From: Rhyacophila brunnea
Lineage: Eukaryota > Arthropoda > Insecta > Trichoptera > Rhyacophilidae
DNA length: 64,000 nucleotides
Assembly: GCA_022495005.1 (NCBI GenBank)
Contig: JAGYXB010000446.1
Span: 541,147-605,146 of the forward strand
Reading direction: 5' to 3'
The translations under genes and the position numbers were made by a program. The notes below the pieces were generated by a model, which was not told the origin of the DNA, searched no databases, and saw nothing but the letters and a program-made list of their open reading frames with translations. Below, in pieces: positions 34,868 through 44,369 of the stretch (its first letter is position 1; every line of letters starts with the position of its first letter).

Positions 34868-35314
34868 GCTCGAAATGACAGGAGCGCCATTCTGATTCAT
34901 AAAATCCCCAAAATTATCGCTCCGTCTTGTGGAAAAATTAATTTGACCATCGTGCATCTATTCTATACACAAGACTGCTTTCAGCCGCTACGGCAGCTAT
35001 CCAGAGTAGGTTTGTATCGAAGTATTAGCGCTTATTGTAATAGGTAATTACAATAAGTTAGTTGTAATTGTTACAATAAGTGCTATGTTTTTAACAGCAC
35101 CTCTCTTGGCTGTGTTAAATTTTAGAGCGAGATAGACAGTTTTGACTGTTTAGACGGTTAACTTATTGTAATTGTTACAATAAGTACTAATACTTCAATA
35201 AAAAAAATGAAAAACTACCCTCGATAGCTGCCGATAGCGGCTTATAGCAATCTTGTGTATAGAATAGATGCGCTGAGCTAGATAGGCCATATAACAAAAA
35301 ATCTAACACACTTA
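34868..35314. mobile_element. CTCGAAATG-family repeat carrying a nested MITE
   Basis: It starts GCTCGAAATGACAGGAGCGC and contains ATTATCGCTCCGTCTTG. It is then split by the MITE at 34952-35273 and resumes with TGAGCTAGATAGGCCATATA and ATCTAACACACTTA, the order seen in the copy at 4525-4744. The right terminus is missing. Confidence 0.78.
34952..35273. mobile_element. Palindromic MITE, GCGCATCTATTC type, copy 2
   Basis: The ends read GTGCATCTATTCTATACACA and TGTGTATAGAATAGATGCGC. The interior matches copy 1 (25285-25579), including TTTAGAGCGAGATAGACAG and two ATTGTTACAATAAGTGCT-like blocks. It lies inside another repeat. A short related interior block also occurs near 46520-46560. Confidence 0.85.
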
Positions 35315-35810
35315 ACACTGACGAATATGCCATCTGTACCATATCTAGTTATGACAAAATTAATCAGCAGATGTGTGTGAAATGATATCAAATTTTGTTA
35401 ATACTGCTGATGTCTTTTGTGATTTTTAATCAAACTAGGTGTAGGTAAAACACCTTTAGAGCCCTTGATAGACATATAAAGATATAGACAAATAAACATA
35501 TAGACAAATATAAATATATGTATATAAATCTTAAATCACAAATATGAAGCTTTCAACAGAGAGAAATCAACATCCAATGCGGAATGATCTGCAGCTACTT
35601 AATTTACTTATATAGAAATTGTATTGGCATTTATATGAAGTTTTGTCGTCAACATCTTTGGCAGGGATGGTTTTCTGTTTCCAGGAACCATTATCCCCAA
35701 AAAACTAGCCATGTATGATAAATGTCATTAGTTAGCTCCAAAGAGGTCAATCTAGGATAATTTGATATGCTCATTGTGTTTATATTAATTGACAAGATGC
35801 AATTTTGTAG
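35315..35810 (+). other. Sans intron 4, distal part
   Basis: No element recognised. It ends with TTTTGTAG, the exon 5 acceptor. Confidence 0.45.
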
Positions 35811-35968
35811 GTAACCTAACAGCAATCGGTGATAATGCTCCTCCGACATTCAGTACTCTAGTGGGAACAGTTTCCGGAGGCCATCGCGGTAAGAGTGCAG
35901 TGCAAAAGAAAGCCATGGCCAGCAAAATGAAAAATGGAACAGTCAACAGACAAAATGACGACTTTAAG
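35811..35968 (+). CDS. Sans: Sans (USH1G-like) exon 5, central region
   Basis: The acceptor is TTTTGTAG. The exon encodes residues about 212-264: APPTFSTLVGTVSGGHRGKS, KKAMASKMKNGTVNRQ and DDFK. Vertebrate SANS has [20 protein letters not shown] and then FKV at the same place, so the splice from AAG to GTTGGAGAA of exon 6 restores FKVGELEMDG. The donor, AAG/GTTCCC, is weak beyond the GT. If it is not used, the frame ends eight codons later (VPTVHYF stop, 35990-35992), and an AATAAA lies near 36025. That would give a short isoform without SAM. Confidence 0.88.
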
Positions 35969-36349
35969 GTTCCCACAGTTCATTATTTTTAAAGTATATT
36001 TTATTCACCGAGCCTGTTTAAATAAATTAATTCAGAACCTTGAGGTGCTGTGTATGGGTCAAAAATGAATAATTTAGCGTATTTCACGGATGAAGATGAA
36101 CGCCTGAACAATCTGTGGACTTATACCTTAGTGTTATTTTAAATGACTTCACTCTAAAATTGAATCTGTAGTCATCATTTCATAAGATATCCCTGATTAT
36201 AGCACATTTTCAAATTATTCTTTTCTCAACAACGTGCATTTAACAATTCATTTAATGTCCTTTTTTTCATTGTATCTACAATCTGATGTAGGTCTTCGCC
36301 ACCTCACAAGAGGAAAAATATACATATACGAAATGGATGTTAGCCACTT

Positions 36350-36485
36350 GTTCAATCCATTACATACATGCTCCGAGTCCAATCACACATTAAAAAACAG
36401 CATCTGAATTTGCCAGACCCAGGATTTGAGCCCGAGACGGATGACTTTATAAGCGGGCATGTCACCTGTTGTCCATTAGGATTGA
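36350..36485 (-). mobile_element. tRNA-derived SINE, family S copy 3
   Basis: On the minus strand, GGGCTCAAATCCTGGGTCTGG (box B region) is followed by a TTTTTTAATGTGTGATTGGAC tail. The head, around 36440-36480, is decayed. It matches the copies at 2702 and 57852. Confidence 0.62.
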
Positions 36486-36848
36486 ACAGATTTTGAGATA
36501 ATAATAATATATTAAACCAACATACATTCATGGCAAATACAGATGGCAAAATGTGGCAACTTCTCGAATATTTTAAGTAAATTACAAACTCCAATAGATA
36601 GTTTTACTAAATATATTTTATAATTTACTTTTACATGATTTTCATCTGAATTAACCAATTTTCCAAATTCTTCAATGCAAAACACACACAAAATTATTAA
36701 ACAATTCTTTGTACTTACACAAATTTGATAGAAGCCAACATTAATGTAGTGGAAAATATTTTAAACTGGCCTAATCCAAATAGGTGCTGATGTTTTCACC
36801 GAAGAAATTAATACTCCATATAATAGATCAATATTCCATTGTATACAG

Positions 36849-37051
36849 GTTGGAGAATTAGAAATGGACGGTCACAGATCTATTCGATCGTTGACAGGAT
36901 TGAGACGTGACTCGGAAGTGATGTACGTGGGTACCTTTGCACCGAATGGACCTCACCAGCGAGGCAAGATCGCCGACGTCTTCGGAGTGGACGATGATGA
37001 TGAAGAAACGCAGAACGGGATTGATGCACCCAGGAAATCTGGCCTCACTAG
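36849..37051 (+). CDS. Sans: Sans (USH1G-like) exon 6, conserved central block
   Basis: The acceptor is TATACAG and the donor is GTAAGA. The exon encodes about residues 265-332: GELEMDGHRSIRSLTGLRRD, SEVMYVGTFAPNG and KIADVFGVDDDDEETQ. Vertebrate SANS has [20 protein letters not shown], then RQGTYANP, then RDMFLSDEDS, in the same order. This block contributes to the central region thought to contact myosin VIIA tails (family knowledge). An acidic run, DDDDEE, follows. Confidence 0.94.
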
Positions 37052-37206
37052 GTAAGACAATGCAATAGATTATTTAATACTATAATTATATTTATACGAG
37101 TAGATCAGTGCCTAAGTATTCAGATTAAATATGAAATATCCACTGTCCCTCTAAATACACTAATAATTTCTTTTATTTTGTTAACTGTCAATTCATGGTG
37201 GAACTG

Positions 37207-37475
37207 CATTGTATTAACAGTTTTAATTTAATAAAACGCAATTTTTTGTAGTACTTTTAATCAATAGATTAGATGGATAATTTATGTACCTATTGATACT
37301 TATATTATTTCTGTCGCTTTCGATTTTGTTTGATAAATATTGTTTTAAAAAAAAAATGTATTCGGTTGAAAATGTCCCTCTGAGGCAGACGATACCGGTC
37401 CTAATCTATTGATTAAAAGTGGAATAAGTACTACAAAAAATTGTGTTTTATTAAATTAAAACTGTTAATACCATA
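37207..37475. mobile_element. Hairpin MITE in Sans intron 6
   Basis: The left arm, ACAGTTTTAATTTAATAAAA, continues to GTAGTACTTTTAATCAATAG. It is matched by the complement ending AATTAAAACTGTTAATA near 37470. The arms are about 60 bp. It is non-coding. Confidence 0.7.
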
Positions 37476-37833
37476 ATAATTCCTAAATCTCAACAAAGAT
37501 TTTAAGTTTGTTTCAAATTAAGCCAAAAATATTAAACACAAAATGGTTATTTGCCATTATTGATAGATTATGACATAACTTGACATAATTGCTACTTTAA
37601 AGGTGAGAAAATAACATTATTGCGTATATATCCAATCCATATCCGGAAAATTGCACACATGGATTGATCGACAAACTCAATTTACGAACTATTATTTAGC
37701 TACTAAATATAGTATTGAAAGAAATTAATAAACACCATACAGGACAGGTGAAAGTGTATCTTTATAAAAAATATCTATATAAAAAATATCTATATAAAAC
37801 GATTAACTCAAAAAAAAAAAATTTATCTTCCAG

Positions 37834-37950
37834 ATCAATAAGCCATCCTGACTTTTTGGCGGCCGATGACAGTGGATTAGGCCAGGAAGTGATGCTGCAA
37901 GAACCAGCAAGTATTTTTGACAGACCTGGTTTTGGGAGTGTTGCATTCAG
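37834..37950 (+). CDS. Sans: Sans (USH1G-like) exon 7
   Basis: The acceptor is CTTCCAG and the donor is GTACAT. The exon encodes about residues 332-371: SISHPDFLAADDSGLGQE and IFDRPGFGSVAFR. Vertebrate SANS has SLFTRPGLGTMVFRR, a short invariant block whose partner I do not know. Phase continues cleanly into exon 8 (AFRRSITATLNS). Confidence 0.93.
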
Positions 37951-38599
37951 GTACATAATTTAACTCATTTAGTGCTAACACCGCGTTTGGAGTACTTGGC
38001 CATTAGATATAATTAACGTGTTATTTAAATGTGGTAATTAAAAGGTCAGCAGTGATTGTGTTAACTATTTTTATATGCTGTTTACATCGCGAAGTGTGTA
38101 ATAAACATATAAATAACAATAACACATTGAGCAATGTTCTAAAAAAATTCAGGGAGTGCAATGCACTTGCATGATATTAGAGCACACGCTACTGTATTCT
38201 ATAAAAATGATGCATATTTAAATCTTGTATATTATTCATGTTATGAATAAAACATATTTTGATTAACAATTGATACAATGACAAGAGTGAGTCTAATGAA
38301 CTTTTAGTATTAGGTACAACACTTGATAGCTATCAAAATTTTCACTCCTAATCAGTATATATGCGCATTGCATTTATTGAGTGGAGACTACATTATTAAC
38401 AAACGAATCCGTAGCTTCAGAAGCAGGCACTCTCTCACTACTTCACTCGGTAACACAGTTTTCACGACACCATCTGACTGGTATTCAGCTCGTTTCTCTC
38501 CCTGTGTCCTTGTCTCCATAGATTTCAATTCAATTAAATTGTTTTAGAACTAGATTGTTTTTTTTGGATACCTAATATCATATTCCTATCTATTTCCAG

Positions 38600-38763
38600 A
38601 CGTTCTATAACAGCGACATTGAATTCGATGAATCCAAGCCACGTATCCACCGGTCCCGTAGGAACTGGTAATCATGGTGAAGAATTGTCAATTGGATCAG
38701 CGGGGTCTCTCGCAGCCCGGCAGCGTTCCATTAAACCAAGGTGGAATGATGACAGATTAACAG
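38600..38763 (+). CDS. Sans: Sans (USH1G-like) exon 8
   Basis: The acceptor is ATTTCCAG and the donor is GTCAGT. The exon encodes about residues 371-426: RSITATLNSMNPSHVSTGPV, GEELSIGSAGSLAARQRSIK and PRWNDDRLT. It is low in hydrophobic residues and probably disordered. It links the central blocks to the SAM domain and is less conserved than its neighbours. Confidence 0.9.
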
Positions 38764-40188
38764 GTCAGTTTTTAATTTATTATTGAATGAAAATAATCTA
38801 AATATAAATTCTAACGGATTTAAGTATTGTACTATTCCATTTGAGTCCTGCGTTTCCTTTCCGTTACCTGGGTTTCAATATATAACGATATATTTTTATT
38901 GTGATCCTTGACTTAATAGGTGGGTGATAAAGTTTTTACTTACATTATTATATAGGTTAGAATTAATTATATTCATTGTCATTGTGTATTTACCTGTTGG
39001 GGCGGATATGGCCGAAGAAGAAGAAGAGTGCACATAGTGCCTGAAGATGCCGAAAGGCAAAACACGGGTCGCATAAAAACTACTCAAATGGAATAGTACA
39101 AAACTTACATCCATTTGAATTTAAATTCAAAATCCATCGATAGTATTAATATTAATCTAAGTATATTTTTCGATACGGTAACTGAAGAAATGATTTTTTT
39201 TATTAAATTATTTTTCATTGAAATCAATCCACAATGTAGGCCTCAACAAAAACCAATATAGTCAAAATCAAATAAAAATATGAACATATTATTATTCTAT
39301 GTGCAATTTTACACAATATGTAATTTATTTATTTAAAAAAGACACGTTGAGTACATAACAAATTATTAATTCTGGATTCTGGTAATGAATCTCTAACTTC
39401 TAAAACATGTCAAAATCTAACATTTCACAGAAACCTATTATTTAAAATGATATGAATAAAATAAATGTTGTTTATCTCCAATTTTACTTTTCATTATTGA
39501 AAACAGAGGTTTCTTAACTAATAGAAATGGGCGTAATGTTGTAATTTGAAAATAAAATATGTTAAAACCACCCAGTGCTCGACGCGCAAAACGTAATTTA
39601 CCGCTAATATTGAATTGTGGACAGTTTCAGTTTCGTTATTAAACGACTCAATTATGTATGTTGTAATTCTTATTAATGAATTAAAAGTATGTACTGTCCC
39701 ACTCTACACAGTCCGTCGTAGGCCTCTGGACAGAGCAAACGCATATTACACAGTCACGCATACAAAACATCTTTACTTAATCAAATCAAATTAATTTTAT
39801 ATCAAAATTGCCCTCACGTGTTTCACTGATCATCCACCTACAAATAATCCCATAAATAGTTTAATTACAAAATATTGGCGAGTGCAGGCATGTTAAAATT
39901 AAAATTTGGAGAAATCCTGACAACATCTGTGAATCTAGGTTAGTATCTATTCAAAATTACAGAAGAATATGGTCGACGATAGGTATTTATGGAAATTAAA
40001 TAACACCTCAGTTGCATATTGTCAGAAAATTACACCATGATTAATGATTGATGCAAGAATTGGGTTGATTCTACGTATTAAAGGCCCTATACAGTACAAT
40101 ATATTATTATTGATAATTCAATTTTGTATAAAATCTTGCAAAATTGCTAAATCCCATTCAATGTGTTTACGTAATTTTATATTTCCAG
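38764..40188 (+). other. Sans intron 8, unassigned
   Basis: 1.4 kb of AT-rich intron. Around 39000-39080 there is a GAAGAAGAAGAAG run and a CCTGAAGATGCCGAAAGGC motif, which may be a transposon relic. No gene was seen. Confidence 0.4.
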
Positions 40189-40454
40189 AAAGTTCATCAG
40201 CGTCATCGGATGAAGATGAAGAAGAATCGGGATCGGCAGCCATGCAGCGTTTCCTGGCAGCGCACGGCCTCTCGCAGTACGCCCCCAACTTCCTGCAGGA
40301 GCAGATCAACCTCATCTCTCTCATGTTGCTCACGGAGACCGACATGAAATCCTTAGGACTTCCCCTCGGCCCCATTAAGATATTGGTCACCGCCGTGCAG
40401 GAAAGGAAGAATGCCTTAGCTAATCCTGGACCGATGATTGACAGTCAACTATAA
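40189..40454 (+). CDS. Sans: Sans (USH1G-like) exon 9, SAM domain and PDZ-binding tail
   Basis: The acceptor is ATTTCCAG and the stop is TAA at 40452-40454. The exon encodes residues 426-513. After an acidic serine run (SSSASSDEDEEESG) comes the SAM domain, about residues 443-502: MQRFLAAHGLSQYAPNFL, LISLMLLTETDMKSLGLP and GPIKILVTAVQERK. The protein ends in DSQL, a class I PDZ ligand (S-x-L), where vertebrate SANS ends DTEL. In vertebrates the SAM-tail unit binds harmonin (family knowledge). The length of 513 residues is slightly above human SANS (461). A transposon begins 45 bases after the stop. Confidence 0.95.
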
Positions 40455-41035
40455 TAATGATGCTTCTGATACAATAATCCTTTATTATTCATAATAATGG
40501 GCTCTATGTTACGACCGTACACCCTGGATAAACGTCAGATTTTTATATTCAATACTTGAAAGCATCTAAGCAAGATTTTTTGAGCATAGACAATCATCGA
40601 AAAAATCGCTATTATATGGCGAAAACGCTATTATAAGCGTAGACAATAAGTACAAATAGAAAAATCATTTACAATGTAAGTATAAAATTCAAACATTTTA
40701 AATTAACAAAATTCGCCGTTTTCAAAAATCAGTATAGCATAATAGAGTTCGCCAATGCATTTCATAAAATTTAAATAATTATAAAGTAACCTAAAACATT
40801 GTGCACACACCAAAGCGAATTATTCGCCAATCAAGCTCGTATTGGCTTACGGGAAAGAGCACGCGACGTTCAGATTTCGGAAGGGAATTAAGTTATTATC
40901 TTACAAAGTTCAATATGGAGCGCTGCGATTGTTTGACGTTTCGGTATCGAGCATTCAAATAATATATCAATAATTTTATATTATCATTGATACAATTATT
41001 TGCTCCGACACTGCCATCCATTCGCATTTACCACG

Positions 41036-41288
41036 TCAAAATAACCCGAAAAAAGCACCCGCATCGATATGGAAGGTCCGGTCAAAAGAGTCTCAAAAAA
41101 TAGCCAAATATATGACAAATTGATGGCTTTCATTGTATCTTTTGATCCCCTGCGTGAATAAATGTCACGTTTGTTCATTAACAACAGGTAAGTAGAGAGC
41201 ATTACAGCGGCATAGGCTTTTTTTGAGACTCTTTTGACCGGACCTTCCGTACCGATGGCGGGTGCTTTTTTTGGGATATTTTGACGGG
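41036..41288. repeat. Secondary inverted repeat inside the fold-back element
   Basis: The left arm contains AAAGCACCCGCATCGATATG and GGTCCGGTCAAAAGAGTCTC. The right arm has the complement, GAGACTCTTTTGACCGGACC, through CGATGGCGGGTGCTTTTTTT. The arms are about 65 bp around a 120-bp spacer. It is unpaired in the larger palindrome and is probably a separate small insertion. Confidence 0.7.
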
Positions 41289-42573
41289 GTACTTGGTGAA
41301 TATTCGCGTTGGTTTGTGCGAGCCTAACCTTCACATAAAAACGCTCTAAATAGATAAGTAGGTATGCGAAAATAAGGAACATTTTTCAAAATAACGTTAT
41401 AGAAAACAATATTTGATATATAAAATTGAGCCGTGTTAACTAAACGACATTGTTATAATTTCTTCAATGGCCTTTATTTACTCTTTGATTAGTGATTGTT
41501 CTTATAAGATTGTAATATTTATATCCATAGTCAGTATTCCGTATTAACGCATTACCGAGAAAATTAAGATTAAAAAAAATACGAGGTTAGTTTGGTATAA
41601 TATTTAATATGAAAGATAACACGCTTCATGCATATTTAGATATGTATATTATGCCGAAAGGTAAGTTTTAAGTAGAAAAAGTGGCATTTTAATGAAAACC
41701 AGTGACGTTTAATTTCAATCAGTGTGAGCCGTTTTATCGAGGCTATTTGACCGGGCCATTTGTTTGTGGAAGCGAAATATTTAATATCATAAACTGGAGC
41801 CTGTTTTATTTATTATACATTTAATTAAATGAATATAAATTAAATACGGAATACTGACTATGGATAAATATTATTATCTTATAAAAACAATCACTAATCA
41901 AAGTGTAAATAAAAACAATTCAAGCCATTTTCACTCGTATTTCTTATTTTATTGATTAAATTTGAGTCGAAATTATCTGAAATAATAAAAATATCGTTTA
42001 GTTATGTACTTAACACTGAAATTTTTTATACAAAAAATATTGTTATCTATAACGTTATTTTGAAAAATGTTCCTTATTTTCGCATACTTACCTACCTTTT
42101 CAGAGCGTTTTTAGACGAAGGTTTAAGCACGAGTGTCTTTGTGTCAAAGATTACTTTATAATTATTAAAATTTTATGAAATGCATTGGCGAACTCTAATA
42201 TGCTATACCGATTTTTGAAAACGGCGAATTTTATTAGGTAATTGAAAATGTTTGAATTTTATTCGTTGTAAAAGATTTTTATATTTGTTCTTATTGTCTA
42301 CGCTTATAATAGCGCATAAGCCAAGGCCTGAACAAAAACGATGCATGAGTGCGAGTGAGAAAGTATTCGGCACCCTTACAATCTCTGCGACACGTGCTAG
42401 AGTAAGATAAAAGGTCTACTAGCTACAAGCCAGTTTCCAAAAGTATCGCCATCAAATCGGGGCGAAACGCTTCACATAGCGTCGATAACTTGCGAGCTCG
42501 TGTTGCTAAAATTGATATTTTTGTGTTAAACATAAAGTCAGTGGTAAATATTTTTGGTTAATTAAGTAGAAAA

Positions 42574-42645
42574 GATGGTTCTGTGTGTTGTCTTAAAATG
42601 TAGTAGCCGTACTGATAAGCAAGAAGATGGTATTACGTTTCATAA
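42574..42645 (+). pseudogene. THAP-domain first exon
   Basis: ATG at 42574 opens MVLCVVLKCSSRTDKQEDGI and then TFHK, where the codon is split by a GTAAGT donor. C-x4-C with a following FHK is the start of a C2CH THAP zinc finger; the second pair (C-x2-H) and the AVPTIF-like end would lie in a later exon. I found no such exon before the element end at 43108 or just beyond it. The exon points toward the right terminus, only about 460 bp away, so it looks orphaned. P-element transposases begin with a THAP domain (family knowledge). Confidence 0.6.
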
Positions 42646-43116
42646 GTAAGTTGATACATGTTCGTGATAATTTATTTGTATTTTATTATGTATTTTAATA
42701 TCAGTGGCCCAGTGTTTCTTTAAAATAACTTAAATTATAGATATCTTTATCTAATGGTTGCATTTTGACCGCTTAAAAATACTATATAACGTAAAAAAAT
42801 AGAAAATTATATTTTAATTCTGAGCGTCTAGTGCGAGCACTTTGGGCGAGCACTAGCGAAATGGTCTATGGTCTCGAACATTTTTAGACGAATGCGTTCG
42901 CTCTCTCACAAACCAAACGCAAGGCACGCGGCTTCATTTAGCAATGCAACGGGTGGCGTCTAGATGTATCTATAGTCTAAGGCCTAAGCCATATAATAGC
43001 AATTTTTCCGATGATTGTCTATGCTCAAAAAGTGACGCTTAGATGCTTTCAAGTATTGAATCTAGAAATCTGACGTTTAACCAGGGAGTACGGTCGTAAC
43101 ATAGAGCCTAATAATG

Positions 43117-43768
43117 TAAGGACAAAACATAATAGTGATAACAAATAATTTTTGCCCGCCATTCATTGAAAATATTGAGAGTTTTTACGCTCAATATTGA
43201 CGAATTGGTTCATTGAATTTCAAACGTATCTGCTTGTCAATGAATCGGGAACATCGTCGACCATTTTAGATATCTTCAGATAGTGACAGTTTTTCTATGC
43301 ATAATCTTTTATCCGAATGCATCCTGGTTATAAGAAGATTTTTTTATTACCATAAAGCTGAACTTATTGTGTGAATTCAAGAAAACTATATTCCAGATTG
43401 TAAAATGTTAATTTTAAAGAATTATCATATTTATATACATATACGGTGAAACTCTTTAAAATTTTATGTTATTGAAGAGACTGACAATAAGAGGAAAAAA
43501 GATGCCCACCAATCAAACAAATTGTGTAACCTTGACCTCGGGTGCTGCAGACATACATGTCTGCAAGTAGAAATGTACACGTGCCTCTGCACTTTAATAT
43601 TCATCTCAATGATTTTGTTTAATTAAATGTGTTAAAATAAAATGAATTTTTATTTTTAATGATTTAAATTGCGGAAAATAAAAAAGTGAATATCAAATGA
43701 AACAGGAATTCCAGGCATGTAAATCGTGGCTCCACTGTACACAGTTATTATTTACCCATCAATTTTGG
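43117..43768. other. Continuation of the Sans 3' region
   Basis: It starts with the second copy of the TAATAATG duplication, so it was contiguous with the Sans stop region before the insertion. An AAATAAAATG near 43638 and AAAATAAAAAAG near 43675 are possible polyadenylation signals. No coding sequence seen. Confidence 0.4.
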
Positions 43769-43876
43769 TCAATACATAGTTGGCAGAACACCACTGTCCC
43801 TGAATATTATGTGGGTGCGAGTTCGATCCCGCATCTGACAAAAACTACATGTCGTTTTTCAATTTTTATTTTATCC
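43769..43876 (+). mobile_element. tRNA-derived SINE, family S copy 4
   Basis: It has GTTGGCAGAACACC in box A position, GCGAGTTCGATCCCGCATCT (box B) and an ACTACATGTCGTTTTTCAAT tail. It is truncated soon after the tail. Confidence 0.65.
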
Positions 43877-44369
43877 AGGGCAAAGACCCGATTAGTTATT
43901 CGAAGCTGATATCCATTCTCTGTGAACAAAATAATTCTGTTAATATAATTACCACACTCTGGAGGTCCATATGATCCGCTTAGCGAAAATGCTAATTTGC
44001 TATAAATTAGATGACAGTGATTCGCATGTGTTGTCATGAAAATTTTCATCTGTGAATAATTAATTGTCCTATAAACTCTATAATGACATTGGGCAAAAAA
44101 TTATACATAATAGAGATTAAAAGAGAATTCACTTTCCGAATTGGTTACTGTACATACTTATTAAGTATAACATTATTAATTTGTAAATGGTTTTAAATAA
44201 TTAATGTTTGTGTGTCTTAAATTTAATGATTGAAATGTTTTTAGCGTAATTATGTATTACAAAACCAATTCTTAACGTTCATAGTTACGAAGAAATCACT
44301 AGATAGTGATTGTTCAGAATTTAATAGCCAATAAAAATACCTCTTTATATATATTTATTTTTATTCAAT

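Larger units (their letters stand above)
40500..43108. mobile_element. P-like fold-back element with 8-bp duplication
   Basis: The element starts GGCTCTATGTTACGACCGTA and ends TACGGTCGTAACATAGAGCC. A perfect 8-bp duplication, TAATAATG, lies at 40492-40499 and 43109-43116. Most of it is a giant interrupted palindrome. 40500-40640 pairs with 42970-43108, 40640-40800 with 42150-42310, and 41330-41590 with 41850-42110. Each arm has one unpaired insert: 40800-41330 with its own inverted repeat, and 42310-42970 with a THAP-like exon. An 8-bp duplication fits P or hAT elements, and the THAP exon favours P. It sits in the presumed 3' UTR of Sans. Confidence 0.85.
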
